Shown here piece by piece: positions 40,739-50,718 of a stretch of DNA of 64,000 nucleotides. Both the position numbers and the translations under genes were made by a program. A model generated the notes under the pieces. That model saw only the letters and a program-made list of their open reading frames with translations. It was not told the DNA's origin and did not search any database. The first letter of the stretch is position 1. Each line of letters begins with the position of its first letter. The DNA comes from Cytobacillus sp. FSL H8-0458 (GTDB lineage: Bacteria; Bacillota; Bacilli; Bacillales; Cytobacillaceae): positions 806,001 through 870,000 of the forward strand of contig NZ_JBBOBR010000001.1 in NCBI RefSeq assembly GCF_038002165.1, in the 5' to 3' direction.

Positions 40739-43174
40739 ATGGGTGATGCGGCTCTGAAGGAGGTTCACCTTCCAATATCGGGAATGACATGTGCAGCCTG
40801 TTCATCTCGAATTGAGAAGGGGCTGAATAAGCTGGATGGTGTCCAGGAAGCAAGTGTCAATCTTGCATTGGAAAAAGCAGCGATAAAATATAATCCAGAA
40901 GTAACTTCTGTTGAAGCTTTTGAGAAAAAAATTGAGGATCTCGGTTATGCAGTAGTATCGGAGAAAGCAGAGTTCGAATTGCTTGGGATGACATGCGCAG
41001 CCTGCTCCGGAAGAATTGAAAAGGGACTTAATAAACTTCCTGGGGTAAAACATGCTGTGGTCAATTTGGCTCTTGAAACGGGCACTGTCGAATATAATCC
41101 CGAGCAAGTCTCAATCCAGGATATGATAAAGAAAGTAGAGAATTTAGGGTATCAGGCAAAAGTAAAAACGGATAAAGACCAAGAAATCGAAGGTTACAGG
41201 GAAAAGGATATCGAGAAGCAAAAAGGCAAATTCATCTTCTCATTAATTCTTTCCATCCCTTTATTCTGGTCCATGGTGGGACATTTCGAGTTTACATCCT
41301 TTATTTACGTTCCCGATATGTTTATGAATCCGTGGGTGCAGCTGGCGCTTGCAGCTCCCGTGCAATTTTTCATAGGAAAACAATTTTATGTTGGGGCGTA
41401 TAAGGCATTAAAAAATAAAAGCGCCAATATGGATGTGCTGGTTGCACTGGGTACTTCTGCCGCTTTTTTCTATAGCTTATACCAATCATTATTATCAATT
41501 GGCAGCAATGGACATATGGTGGAGCTCTATTATGAAACAAGTGCGATCCTTATAACATTAATCATTTTAGGCAAGCTGTTTGAAGCGAGGGCTAAGGGGC
41601 GTTCTTCTGAAGCAATCAAAAAGCTTATGGGTCTTCAGGCAAAAACAGCAACTGTCTTAAGGGAAGGGGAAGAAATTGAAATTCCCCTGGAAGAAGTTAT
41701 TGCTGGAGAAATCTTATTTGTAAAACCGGGTGAAAAAATTCCGGTTGATGGTGAGATTATCGAGGGACAGTCAGCATTGGATGAATCCATGCTGACAGGG
41801 GAAAGCGTACCTGTTGATAAAACAGCAGGCGACACAGTCATTGGATCCACCCTTAATAAAAATGGCTTCCTGAAAATTAAAGCCACTAAAGTTGGCAAAG
41901 ATACAGCACTGTCACAGATTATTAAAGTAGTGGAAGAAGCACAAGGTTCCAAAGCGCCGATACAGCGAATGGCAGACAAAATCTCCGGGATATTTGTTCC
42001 TATTGTTGTGAGTATAGCAGTGGTTACATTCCTGGTATGGTATATATGGGTAAGTCCCGGCAATTTTGCAGAAGCACTGGAAAAATTGATAGCCGTCCTG
42101 GTGATTGCATGTCCATGTGCCCTGGGTCTGGCTACGCCAACTTCTATAATGGCAGGTTCTGGCCGGGCAGCGGAATATGGAGTTCTTTTTAAAGGCGGGG
42201 AGCACCTGGAGCTTACACATGAAATCACTACAGTCGTTCTTGATAAAACCGGAACAGTAACACATGGCAAACCGGTTTTAACGGATGTGTTTACGGAAGC
42301 CTGCGTTGAAGAAAGGGCATTTCTCCAGCTTGTAGGGTCTGCTGAGAAACAGTCTGAGCATCCATTGGCCGAAGCGATTGTGAAGGGAATAAAAGATAAA
42401 GGAATCACTCTATTTAATCCGCAGGAATTTGAGGCTATTCCCGGTTATGGGATTAAAGCAAAAGTGGAAGGCAAGAAGCTTCTAATCGGTACAAGAAGAT
42501 TAATGGACAAATACGATATCAATGCCCAATCAGCCAAACTGAAAATGGAGACACTTGAGGAAAATGGAAAAACGGCAATGCTTGTTGCGGTCGATGGCAA
42601 ATATGCAGGTATCGTTGCAGTTGCAGATACAATAAAGGAAACTTCCAGAAATGCAATCAATCGCTTAAAACAACTGGGGATTGAAGTCATTATGATAACC
42701 GGTGATAACAAACGTACAGCACAGGCAATAGCTGAGGAAGTGGGGATAGACTTTGCAATTGCAGAGGTTCTGCCTGAAGGCAAGGCAGAAGAAGTAAAAA
42801 AACTTCAAAACCAGGGAAAAAAAGTCGCCATGGTCGGCGATGGCATAAACAATGCTCCTGCACTTGCTGTTGCTGATATAGGAATGGCGATTGGAACCGG
42901 TACAGACGTTGCGATGGAAGCAGCAGATATTACTCTAATGAGAGGGGATCTGAATAGTATCGCAGACGCCATCCTAATGAGTAAAAAAACCATAAGGAAT
43001 ATCAAACAAAATCTTTTCTGGGCATTTGCATACAATACACTTGGCATCCCAGTAGCTGCATTAGGGTTCCTTGCTCCATGGCTTGCCGGTGCAGCAATGG
43101 CTTTCAGCTCCGTATCTGTCGTTTTAAACGCACTTAGATTACAACGAGTAAAAGTAAGTGAAAAAAACGTTTAA
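40739..43174 (+). CDS. copA: Copper-exporting P1B-type ATPase CopA
   Basis: An 811-residue Cu(I) efflux pump. Two N-terminal HMA domains each carry GMTCAAC (Cys18/Cys21 and Cys86/Cys89). The membrane CPC motif is in [12 protein letters not shown], the phosphorylated aspartate in DKTGTVTHG, and the nucleotide site includes SEHPLAEAI and [13 protein letters not shown] 40739 lies 8 bases after AAAGGAG; in-frame GTG codons at 40730 and 40736 are too close to it. Confidence 0.96.
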   Translation: MGDAALKEVHLPISGMTCAACSSRIEKGLNKLDGVQEASVNLALEKAAIKYNPEVTSVEAFEKKIEDLGYAVVSEKAEFELLGMTCAACSGRIEKGLNKLPGVKHAVVNLALETGTVEYNPEQVSIQDMIKKVENLGYQAKVKTDKDQEIEGYREKDIEKQKGKFIFSLILSIPLFWSMVGHFEFTSFIYVPDMFMNPWVQLALAAPVQFFIGKQFYVGAYKALKNKSANMDVLVALGTSAAFFYSLYQSLLSIGSNGHMVELYYETSAILITLIILGKLFEARAKGRSSEAIKKLMGLQAKTATVLREGEEIEIPLEEVIAGEILFVKPGEKIPVDGEIIEGQSALDESMLTGESVPVDKTAGDTVIGSTLNKNGFLKIKATKVGKDTALSQIIKVVEEAQGSKAPIQRMADKISGIFVPIVVSIAVVTFLVWYIWVSPGNFAEALEKLIAVLVIACPCALGLATPTSIMAGSGRAAEYGVLFKGGEHLELTHEITTVVLDKTGTVTHGKPVLTDVFTEACVEERAFLQLVGSAEKQSEHPLAEAIVKGIKDKGITLFNPQEFEAIPGYGIKAKVEGKKLLIGTRRLMDKYDINAQSAKLKMETLEENGKTAMLVAVDGKYAGIVAVADTIKETSRNAINRLKQLGIEVIMITGDNKRTAQAIAEEVGIDFAIAEVLPEGKAEEVKKLQNQGKKVAMVGDGINNAPALAVADIGMAIGTGTDVAMEAADITLMRGDLNSIADAILMSKKTIRNIKQNLFWAFAYNTLGIPVAALGFLAPWLAGAAMAFSSVSVVLNALRLQRVKVSEKNV

Positions 43175-43193
43175 TTGGAAGGGGCAAATTTAA

Positions 43194-43322
43194 ATGAAGA
43201 AATGGGCAGGTGCAGCGATTGCTTATCTGGTACTTGTAATAGCTGGTTATGCGGCATATGATTCTTTTTGGGCTAAGCCAGAGCTGGTACCACATGATAT
43301 TGAAATCGAAAATCATGAATAA
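43194..43322 (+). CDS. 42-residue membrane protein downstream of copA
   Basis: A microprotein with one membrane helix: MKKW, then a hydrophobic stretch AGAAIAYLVLVIAGYAAY, then a short tail (FWAKPELVPHDIEI) ending NHE. It begins 19 bases after the copA stop with a GGAAGGGG ribosome binding site, and a strong terminator follows, so it belongs to the copA transcript. Function unknown. It may act as a CopA accessory subunit; the tail carries two histidines but no cysteine. Confidence 0.75.
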   Translation: MKKWAGAAIAYLVLVIAGYAAYDSFWAKPELVPHDIEIENHE

Positions 43323-43330
43323 TAAATGAC

Positions 43331-43363
43331 CGGGCAGAGGGGAATCCTCCTCTGCCCGTTTTT
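43331..43363 (+). terminator. Terminator of the copA operon
   Basis: CGGGCAGAGG pairs with CCTCTGCCCG, followed by five T residues. Confidence 0.9.
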
Positions 43364-43457
43364 CGCAGATTAATAAATTGTAATTTATTTCTCGATATGA
43401 TAGAATCGTCTACAATATATAGTATGGATTTTTAAAAGTAAAAACTACATATAGATC

Positions 43458-43630
43458 GTGATTGGTGTCCTATATGGACTTAATAGGGAATTCGGTGAAA
43501 AACCGAAGCTGTCCCCGCAACTGTAAGTGCAGACGAAAAAAGCATGCCACTGTACAAAGCGCTTCATGGCGCTAGTATGGGAAGGGCTTTTAGTAGAGTG
43601 AAGCACAAGCCAGGAGACCTGCCAGGGCGA
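43458..43630 (+). promoter_or_regulatory. Cobalamin riboswitch
   Basis: The conserved parts are AATAGGGAA, the GAAGCTGTCCCCGCAACTGTAA block and the closing AAGCCAGGAGACCTGCC. It senses adenosylcobalamin. It lies in front of ribonucleotide reductase genes, so it should shut off this B12-independent enzyme when cobalamin is plentiful. Confidence 0.95.
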
Positions 43631-43721
43631 TCGAAAGTTTCTTATCTCCGGGGATTGAGATGATGAAACGATCGCGTAATGGCCGTTTGTTCATCTGCTT
43701 CCTGCTATTATACTATCGTTT

Positions 43722-43754
43722 GATCCGCTCATTTTCCGGGCGGATTTTTATTTT
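43722..43754 (+). terminator. Expression-platform terminator of the B12 riboswitch
   Basis: GATCCGC and GCGGATT form the stem, followed by TTTTATTTT. It lies about 20 bases before the nrdE-type start codon. Confidence 0.75.
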
Positions 43755-43773
43755 GCCTTTAGGAGGAAGTAAA

Positions 43774-45996
43774 ATGGTCCAAACCATACAACCGATAGAA
43801 ATTTTAGAAGAACTTAAGACTGAATTTCCACAGCTTGGCATTGAAAAACTGGTAAAAAGGTATGAAGATATGAGTCAGCTGAGAGCAGAGGCCATGTATG
43901 ACCAGCTTATTCTTGATTGTTTATCTTTTATCAGCATTGAAGAGCCTGATTGGACGTTTGCCGCTTCACGTCTGCTTCTTAAAAAGCTCTATATCGAGTC
44001 CGGAAAAAACAGAGGATGCGAGCCGGATGATTCCTACACACATTTTTATACGCTAATTAAACGTCTGACCGCTTTGGGAATTTATGAACAGGATTTATTA
44101 GATGTGTATTCAAAGGATGAGATAAATGAGCTGTCCCATTTTATTAAAAAAGAAAATGACCGTTTATTTACATATTTGGGGCTGAAAATGCTGGCAGATC
44201 GGTATCTTGCCAGGGACAAACAGAGAAAACTCTATGAGCTTCCACAGGAGCGGTTCATGATCATCAGCATGGTTCTGATGAAAAAGGAGCCGAAGGACAA
44301 GCGTCTTAAGCTTGTTAAAGAAGCGTATTGGGCAATGAGCGGGTTGTACATGACTGTTGCCACTCCGACCCTTTCTAATGCAGGGAAAAACTGGGGTCAG
44401 CTTTCAAGCTGTTTCATTGAGACCGTTGATGACAGTCTTGATGCCATTTATGACAGTAATACCGATATTGCATCACTTTCCAAAAATGGCGGAGGAATCG
44501 GAGTTTATTTGGGGAAAATCCGCAGCAGAGGCAGTGATATTAAAGGGTTTAAGGGGGCATCTTCAGGTGTGATTCCCTGGATGAAGCAGCTGAATAACAC
44601 AGCTGTCAGTGTCGACCAGCTTGGACAAAGGCAGGGTGCTATAAGCGTCTATCTGGATGTCTGGCATAAAGATATTTTCTCGTTTCTTGATGCAAAGCTT
44701 AATAATGGAGATGAAAGGCAGCGGACACATGATTTATTCACAGGTGTCTGCATTCCTGATTTATTTATGGAAAAAGTGGAAAGCCGCGGATATTGGTATT
44801 TATTTGATCCCCATGAAGTCCGCACAGTCATGGGCTTTTCTCTGGAGGATTTTTATGACGAAGGAATAGGCAAAGGTTCATTCCGCCAGAAATATAAAGA
44901 ATGCATTGATAACCCGAATCTATCAAGGGAAAAAGTTCCTGCTATCGAGATCATGAAATCCATTATGAGAAGTCAGCTTGAAACCGGGACACCATTCATG
45001 TTCTACAGGGATGAGGTTAATCGGAAAAATGCCAATTCACATTGCGGAATGATTTATTGTACCAACCTTTGCACTGAGATCGTACAAAACCAAAGTGTTA
45101 CTAAGAGGGTTGAAGAATATACAAGGGATGGGAGAATTATTATCGAAAAACAGCCGGGAGACTTCGTTGTCTGCAATCTTTCATCCATCAATCTTGCACG
45201 GGCCATAAGTGAAGGAGTCCTTGAAAGGCTTGTGCCCATTCAGGTGCGAATGCTTGATAATGTTATTGATATAAATAGAATTCCAGTTCCTCAGGGGCAT
45301 ATAACAAATCAAAAGTACCGTGCGATTGGACTGGGGACTTTTGGCTGGCACCACCTTCTTGCACTGAAAAAGATCACATGGGAAAGCGAAGAAGCAGAAG
45401 AATTCGCTGACATTCTATATGAACAAATTGCTTTTTTAGCGATAAAAAGTTCTATGAATCTGGCAAAAGAAAAAGGTAGCTATTCAGCCTTTAAAGGCTC
45501 TGATTGGGAAACGGGTGCTTACTTTGAAAAGCGGGGATATCTGGAGGCAAAGCCAGAAATGGACTGGACAGGATTGAGCAGGGAGGTAAAGGAATTCGGC
45601 ATCCGAAACGCCTATCTGATGGCGGTTGCCCCTAATGCATCTACTGCATTAATTGCAGGAAGCACACCGAGTATTGATCCTATATTTAACAAGCAGTATT
45701 CCGAAGAGAAAAAGGATTATCGAATCCCTGTTACAGCCCCTGATATTAACAGTGAGACCATCTGGTACTACAAATCTGCCTATCATATTAACCAGGAGTG
45801 GAGCATCAGGCAGAATGCTAACAGACAAAAGCATATAGATCAGGCTATTTCATTTAATTTCTATATACCTAACCATATTAAAGCTATCGATCTTTTAAAT
45901 CTGCATCTTTCAGCATGGAAGAATAAATTAAAAACAACTTACTATATCCGTTCAACTTCATCAGAGGTTGAAGACTGCGAATCTTGCTCAAGCTAA
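43774..45996 (+). CDS. Class I ribonucleoside-diphosphate reductase, alpha subunit
   Basis: A 740-residue catalytic subunit that makes deoxyribonucleotides. Visible sites include the substrate cysteine in SSCFIETVDDS, the loop motif NLCTEIV, and the C-terminal relay pair CESC. I see no complete N-terminal ATP cone. It is followed 12 bases later by the beta subunit with no nrdI between, which argues against a standard class Ib operon. The true start ATG 43774 follows AGGAGGAAG; the frame is open upstream only through the leader. Confidence 0.92.
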   Translation: MVQTIQPIEILEELKTEFPQLGIEKLVKRYEDMSQLRAEAMYDQLILDCLSFISIEEPDWTFAASRLLLKKLYIESGKNRGCEPDDSYTHFYTLIKRLTALGIYEQDLLDVYSKDEINELSHFIKKENDRLFTYLGLKMLADRYLARDKQRKLYELPQERFMIISMVLMKKEPKDKRLKLVKEAYWAMSGLYMTVATPTLSNAGKNWGQLSSCFIETVDDSLDAIYDSNTDIASLSKNGGGIGVYLGKIRSRGSDIKGFKGASSGVIPWMKQLNNTAVSVDQLGQRQGAISVYLDVWHKDIFSFLDAKLNNGDERQRTHDLFTGVCIPDLFMEKVESRGYWYLFDPHEVRTVMGFSLEDFYDEGIGKGSFRQKYKECIDNPNLSREKVPAIEIMKSIMRSQLETGTPFMFYRDEVNRKNANSHCGMIYCTNLCTEIVQNQSVTKRVEEYTRDGRIIIEKQPGDFVVCNLSSINLARAISEGVLERLVPIQVRMLDNVIDINRIPVPQGHITNQKYRAIGLGTFGWHHLLALKKITWESEEAEEFADILYEQIAFLAIKSSMNLAKEKGSYSAFKGSDWETGAYFEKRGYLEAKPEMDWTGLSREVKEFGIRNAYLMAVAPNASTALIAGSTPSIDPIFNKQYSEEKKDYRIPVTAPDINSETIWYYKSAYHINQEWSIRQNANRQKHIDQAISFNFYIPNHIKAIDLLNLHLSAWKNKLKTTYYIRSTSSEVEDCESCSS

Positions 45997-46008
45997 AGGA
46001 GGACCCTT

Positions 46009-47046
46009 ATGAATACTCTAAAAAAACGCCAAATTATTAATCAATCGGCGCCTAATAAATCAACTTCAATCATCAATGGAGAATGCTCCAATATCCTTAA
46101 TTGGGATGATGTCCGCTTCTCATGGGCCTATCCAAAGTATAAAAAAATGCTTGCTAACTTTTGGACGCCCTTTGAAATAAACATGTCACAGGACATTAAG
46201 CAATTTCCGGATTTAACGAAAAGTGAACAAGATGCATTTTTGAAAATTATTGGGCTGCTTGCATTGCTCGACAGCATCCAGACGGATTATGCCGGTAAAG
46301 TTGCTGATTATATTACCGATTCAAGCATATCAGCACTCATGATCATACTTGCACAGCAGGAGGTGATTCATAATCATTCCTATTCCTATGTTCTATCAAG
46401 CCTTGTTGCCAAACAAAAACAGGATGAGGTTTTTGAATTCTGGCGGACAGAACCTATATTGGCTGAAAGAAATGAATTTGTTGTGAACGGATATAAAGAT
46501 TTTGCAGAGAATCCAAGTGCGGAGAACCTGCTGAAATCCATTGTGTTTGATGTCGTTCTGGAGGGGCTTTTCTTTTATTCAGGCTTTGCATTCTTTTATC
46601 ACCTGGCAAGAAATCAGAAGATGGTTGCCACCTCAACAATGATTAATTACATCAACCGGGATGAACAAATCCATGTAGATTTGTTTGTTAAAATTTTTAA
46701 AGAAATTCTTAAGGAAAATCCGGAGCTTAATACTAATGAATTAAGTGAATTCGTCCAGGAGACTTTTGAAAAAGCAGCTGAACTGGAAATTGAATGGGCC
46801 CGCGATGTGATCGGCAGCAAAACAGAAGGCATCCTGCTGTCTGACGTTGAAGCTTATATCAAATTTTATGCCAACGTCCGCTGCAACCAGCTGGGATATG
46901 AACGGCCATTTGAAGGCTATAGGACCAATCCTCTCCGCTGGATAGTAGCCTATGAGGAGGTTGATCACGGGAAGTCCGATTTCTTTGAGCAAAAATCACG
47001 GCAATATACTAAAGTTCAAATAGATAATGGGTTTGACGAATTATAG
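46009..47046 (+). CDS. Class I ribonucleotide reductase, beta subunit
   Basis: A 345-residue radical-generating subunit. The metal ligands appear in order: an aspartate in LALLDSIQ, EVIHNHSYSY, LEGLFF and DEQIHVDLF. A tyrosine sits in the expected radical region just after the ExxH motif. Whether the cofactor is di-iron or mixed metal is not visible. It ends the operon. Confidence 0.92.
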   Translation: MNTLKKRQIINQSAPNKSTSIINGECSNILNWDDVRFSWAYPKYKKMLANFWTPFEINMSQDIKQFPDLTKSEQDAFLKIIGLLALLDSIQTDYAGKVADYITDSSISALMIILAQQEVIHNHSYSYVLSSLVAKQKQDEVFEFWRTEPILAERNEFVVNGYKDFAENPSAENLLKSIVFDVVLEGLFFYSGFAFFYHLARNQKMVATSTMINYINRDEQIHVDLFVKIFKEILKENPELNTNELSEFVQETFEKAAELEIEWARDVIGSKTEGILLSDVEAYIKFYANVRCNQLGYERPFEGYRTNPLRWIVAYEEVDHGKSDFFEQKSRQYTKVQIDNGFDEL

Positions 47047-47064
47047 AAAAGATATATATTAAAA

Positions 47065-47095
47065 AAGATTCTGCTTCGGCGCAGAATCTTTTTTT
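47065..47095. terminator. Bidirectional terminator between nrd and bioB
   Basis: AAGATTCTGC and GCAGAATCTT with A and T tracts on both sides. Confidence 0.9.
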
Positions 47096-47097
47096 GA

Positions 47098-48090
47098 TCA
47101 GGATAATACCGGCTCCCCGGCTGCATAATCAATTTCAAAACCCAGATCCTTCAGCATTTGATGGTCTGCTGTGCTTTCCTGACCGGCGGTGGTTAAGTAA
47201 TCTCCTACGAAAATGGAATTGGCCGGGTATAATCCAAGTGGCTGTAGGCTCCTGAGATTCACTTCTCTGCCCCCGGATATTCTGATTTCCTTTGATGGAT
47301 TGATAAAACGCATGAGACAAAGCACCTTCAGGCAATAGCGGGGATTCAGCTCATCGGTTCCTTCTAATGGCGTCCCATCAATGGCATGGAGGAAATTAAC
47401 AGGAATTGAGTCGGCATCAAGCACTTTTAAGCTTCTGGCCATCGCTATGACATCTTCCTTGGTTTCCTTCATGCCGATGATTACACCGGAGCATGGTGAG
47501 ATGCCTGCCGCCTTTATTAATTGAACAGTATTGACTCTGTCTCGATATGTATGGGATGTAGTAATGCTCTCATGATGATCTTCAGATGTATTAATATTGT
47601 GATTGTAGCGGTCTACTCCGGCTTCCTTCAGCTTCTCAGCCTGTTCAGGCTTCAGGAGTCCGAGGCAGGCGCAGACCTTCATGTTATAGTGGTCCTTTAT
47701 TTCTTTAACAGCAGATACAACTTCATTTAGCTCTTTGTTGCTTGGTCCTCTGCCGCTAGCAACGATACAATATGTTCCAACATTAAGCTGATGCGCCTGT
47801 TTAGCTCCCTGTATGATGGAGTCCTTATCCATCATACGGTATTTTTCAATAGGTGCAGTTGAGATGCTGGATTGTGAACAATAGCCGCAGTTCTCAGGGC
47901 ATAATCCGGATTTTGTATTTATAATCATGTTTAATTTAACTCTATTCCCGTAATGATGATGGCGGATTTTATAGGCACTGTGCAATAAATCCAGAAGCTC
48001 ATCATCTGGGCAATTTAATATGGACATTGCCTCCAAGTCTGTCAATTCATGTCCTTCCAATACATCAAAAGCTAATCTTTGATAATCCAT
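47098..48090 (-). CDS. bioB: Biotin synthase
   Basis: A 330-residue radical SAM enzyme that inserts sulfur into dethiobiotin. The 4Fe-4S motif is CPENCGYC (Cys64, Cys68, Cys71). Other markers are YNHNINTS and the RISGGREVNL segment, which holds the arginine ligand of the 2Fe-2S cluster. It follows bioY by 24 bases. No bioADF genes are in the window. Confidence 0.95.
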   Translation of the reverse strand: MDYQRLAFDVLEGHELTDLEAMSILNCPDDELLDLLHSAYKIRHHHYGNRVKLNMIINTKSGLCPENCGYCSQSSISTAPIEKYRMMDKDSIIQGAKQAHQLNVGTYCIVASGRGPSNKELNEVVSAVKEIKDHYNMKVCACLGLLKPEQAEKLKEAGVDRYNHNINTSEDHHESITTSHTYRDRVNTVQLIKAAGISPCSGVIIGMKETKEDVIAMARSLKVLDADSIPVNFLHAIDGTPLEGTDELNPRYCLKVLCLMRFINPSKEIRISGGREVNLRSLQPLGLYPANSIFVGDYLTTAGQESTADHQMLKDLGFEIDYAAGEPVLS

Positions 48091-48114
48091 ATGTATCCTC
48101 CTTTATACTATTTG

Positions 48115-48711
48115 TTAAGCTGCACGGTTCATCTTTCTGAAATGACTGCGGGCAAATACTCTATGCTCCAGTCGATATGCCATTAACCCGGCAAAAACAG
48201 AGAGAATGATATCCTTTGGAAGAGGGACTGCCATCCATAGCCATGCCATTTGATAGGTAAATCCTTGGGGTGCCGTAAACCAGAGTTTATAAGCCAGGTA
48301 CATCCAATTTGTCCCGAATACATAATTAATCGCCATTCCGATTAGAGCAGCAGTAACATACACCGGAACTGATTTTTTCTTTTCAATAATTTTTCCTGTG
48401 ACATAGGCTGTTAGAATAAATGAAAGGATAAAACCGAAAGTCGGATTTAGTAATGATGCAAAACCGCCGCCGAATTTTGAAAAGACCGGGGCGCCTGCAA
48501 GCCCAACGAAAGCATAGACAGCTATTGTAATAGCTCCCAATCGGCTTCCTAAAATAGCCCCTGCCAAAATGGCAAAAAAGGTCTGTAAAGTAATTGGTAC
48601 TCCTCCGATAACCAAAAATGGAACAAATGAAGTGATGTTTGCCCCAACCGCCATCAGGGCAACAAACATTCCAGCCAATGTTAAATCAATTGTCCTCAAA
48701 CCTGTCTTCAT
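48115..48711 (-). CDS. bioY: Biotin transporter BioY
   Basis: A 198-residue S-component of an ECF vitamin transporter with about six helices and the family's GLAGAPVFSKFGGG segment. It binds biotin and works with the shared EcfAA'T module. It is first in bioY-bioB. The ATG follows CAGGAGG. Confidence 0.93.
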   Translation of the reverse strand: MKTGLRTIDLTLAGMFVALMAVGANITSFVPFLVIGGVPITLQTFFAILAGAILGSRLGAITIAVYAFVGLAGAPVFSKFGGGFASLLNPTFGFILSFILTAYVTGKIIEKKKSVPVYVTAALIGMAINYVFGTNWMYLAYKLWFTAPQGFTYQMAWLWMAVPLPKDIILSVFAGLMAYRLEHRVFARSHFRKMNRAA

Positions 48712-48759
48712 AAAAAGCCTCCTGCTAGATTTGTATTTATCGCTGTCTTACGGACAGTA

Positions 48760-48895
48760 AGACCCCCACTTCAAAACTCAGATGAAAAAATGGAGGATAA
48801 GTGGGGGATCTAACTGCCCGTAAAGGCCCGAGTGATTCAACTAACAATCAGTAGGAGATAAAGAAAACCCCCACTGATTGAAGTTCCACTTTATA
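48760..48895 (-). repeat. Hairpin-rich element inside the bioY leader
   Basis: ACCCCCACTT and AAGTGGGGGAT form one arm pair, and another ACCCCCACT copy pairs in the same region; CCCGTAAAGGCCCG is a further small hairpin. The organisation recalls palindromic ends of non-autonomous IS200/IS605-type elements. It separates the promoter from bioY. Confidence 0.5.
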
Positions 48896-48901
48896 CAATT
48901 T

Positions 48902-48955
48902 AGAATAATAGCAGCAGATGACAATTGTCAACCTAATTTTAATTAAGGTTTACAT
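48902..48955 (-). promoter_or_regulatory. bioYB promoter with BirA operator
   Basis: TTGTCAACC and GGTTTACAT, 13 bases apart (48925-48955), match the BirA operator. On the minus strand TTGACA (48926-48931) and TATTCT (48902-48907) form the promoter with an 18-base spacer. Biotin repression is predicted. Confidence 0.85.
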
Positions 48956-49036
48956 ATATTTCGTGTTAAAGAAGGTATCGGAAGGGAGGGAGGACAACTA
49001 GCGAATGGGCTGGGTGGCTTGATTTTTCCGAATTAA

Positions 49037-49066
49037 ATAGCCGCCGGCAATTCGCCAGCGGCTATA
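49037..49066 (-). terminator. Terminator after the M28 peptidase gene
   Basis: Read on the minus strand, TAGCCGCTGGC pairs with GCCGGCGGCTA (two wobbles), then TTTAATT. Confidence 0.65.
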
Positions 49067-49074
49067 TTGAAGTA

Positions 49075-50451
49075 TTAATTATTGCCCTTTGTTTTTTTTC
49101 GAACCACATCAAAAAGTCCGGAACCAATAATATCAAGTGCTGATTGCATTCTTTCTTCAGAGATATTATCTTCAATTGTATCCTGAGGTGTATGGTATAC
49201 TTTTTCAATATGATAAACAAGCGGATCCCAGCTGTCTATGCCCATCCAGATAAAAAGGGCCGCAGGAATGCCGGCATTATGAAAAGGAACATGGTCACTC
49301 GATCCGAATTTGCCTGGGAGAATGTCCGAATTGCCTAAGCGTGCACCAGCTTCACCAGTTGAAGAAGTTACAATGTTTTGGCTGCCGTCTGGTGTCATGG
49401 CATATAGGTTTGTCGCCTTGTCATAATTTGTAGCAACCATATCAGGAACAAAAACAGCCTCTATCTGATCTTTTTGTGTCTCTGTTAACTGATCTACATA
49501 ATATCTTGCTCCTAAAAGTCCGCGTTCCTCAGATCCAAATGCAATGAATTTGAGGGTTTTGTCTGTATTATAACCTTTATAAACTCTGGCTAGCTCAAGC
49601 ATTAACCCTACCCCGGAAGCATTATCATTCGCACCAGGAGCACCCACTACACTATCATGATGGGCGCCAAGTATAACCTCTTTTGTATCTTTATCTTTTG
49701 ATTTAGCTTCTTTTGTAGCAATTACATTTACCGATTTAAGATCTTTATAATGTTTTGCTGTCAGGGAGAGCTCAACTGCACCTTGCTCCATTTGTTCCTT
49801 AAGCCACTCACCATGAATATAGGAAGCCCCGAAAACCGGAATATCATATTTCGCAGTAAGGTTGGGATTAAAAGTTTGTCCGTAATTGCCGCGGCTTCCA
49901 ACGAGGCTTTGCAGAATTACACCTGCTGCTCCTGCCTCGACTGCTTTTTCTACCTGCTCACGGTATCCGGCTGTAGTATCTGCGCGAGCCAGCAGTACAA
50001 CTTTACCTTCGGCTCCCTGGAAATTTTCATTTTCCACAAAGATCACTTCAGCATGAACTGGTGCTTCGCTGATTGCTCCATTCGGGGCAGCACCCATTTC
50101 CCAAACAGTTCCGTCTCCAAATGCAACACTGCCTATGTATTGATCTGCAACAGGAAAGTATTGAAATTCGACATCATAACCATAACTCTTAAGTGTATTT
50201 GCAATATACTGTGCAGACTTCTTTTCATTTTCTAATCCGCCCGGTCTTGTCCCAATTTCTTCTGATAAATACCTTACGTGGCCAATAGCACGTTCAGCAT
50301 TAACTCTGGCAATAATCTTCTGATCCTGCGAGTGAGATGAGTTTCCGTTTTCAGTACTTACCGGGGCAGCATACCCGACTGACCCATAAGCTAATGAAGC
50401 TGCTAGAGCTACTGCGAGTATCCTGGCGGATTTTCGGTTTTTTCTTGACAT
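49075..50451 (-). CDS. Secreted M28 family aminopeptidase
   Basis: A 458-residue protein with a signal peptide (RKNRKSARILAVALAAS, cleaved near YAAPV). A protease-associated insert lies around residues 130-240. The zinc peptidase core has GAHHDSVVGAPGANDNASG, the EERGLLGARYY segment and the late DHVPFHNAGIP. It resembles YwaD of Bacillus subtilis, a double-zinc aminopeptidase. The ATG follows CAGGAGG. Confidence 0.9.
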   Translation of the reverse strand: MSRKNRKSARILAVALAASLAYGSVGYAAPVSTENGNSSHSQDQKIIARVNAERAIGHVRYLSEEIGTRPGGLENEKKSAQYIANTLKSYGYDVEFQYFPVADQYIGSVAFGDGTVWEMGAAPNGAISEAPVHAEVIFVENENFQGAEGKVVLLARADTTAGYREQVEKAVEAGAAGVILQSLVGSRGNYGQTFNPNLTAKYDIPVFGASYIHGEWLKEQMEQGAVELSLTAKHYKDLKSVNVIATKEAKSKDKDTKEVILGAHHDSVVGAPGANDNASGVGLMLELARVYKGYNTDKTLKFIAFGSEERGLLGARYYVDQLTETQKDQIEAVFVPDMVATNYDKATNLYAMTPDGSQNIVTSSTGEAGARLGNSDILPGKFGSSDHVPFHNAGIPAALFIWMGIDSWDPLVYHIEKVYHTPQDTIEDNISEERMQSALDIIGSGLFDVVRKKTKGNN

Positions 50452-50718
50452 AATAACCTCCTGAAAATAAGTATTTTTCGATTACCTAACGATTCCTAGT
50501 TTAGTAGATATTGGTATTTTATGAATAGAGTAATAGTTCCTATGAGGCATACCCATTATTCCGACACCATCTGCTAAATCTATATGTTAAACGACAAAGT
50601 TTTCGGTACATTACTCCTATATTTATTAAAAGCTGGGTGTTTTTTATTTTTCCTGAGAGGGTAAAGTGAAACTGCTCATCAATTAGATGATGTCCACACA
50701 ATATAAGGAGGTATAAAC

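Noticed and set aside
41635-42408. A 257-codon open frame antisense to copA
   Set aside because: No ribosome binding site, serine/threonine/proline-rich shadow composition, and copA is fully conserved on the other strand.
43660-43773. Upstream extension of the reductase alpha gene
   Set aside because: It lies in the riboswitch expression platform; ATG 43774 has an AGGAGGAAG site.
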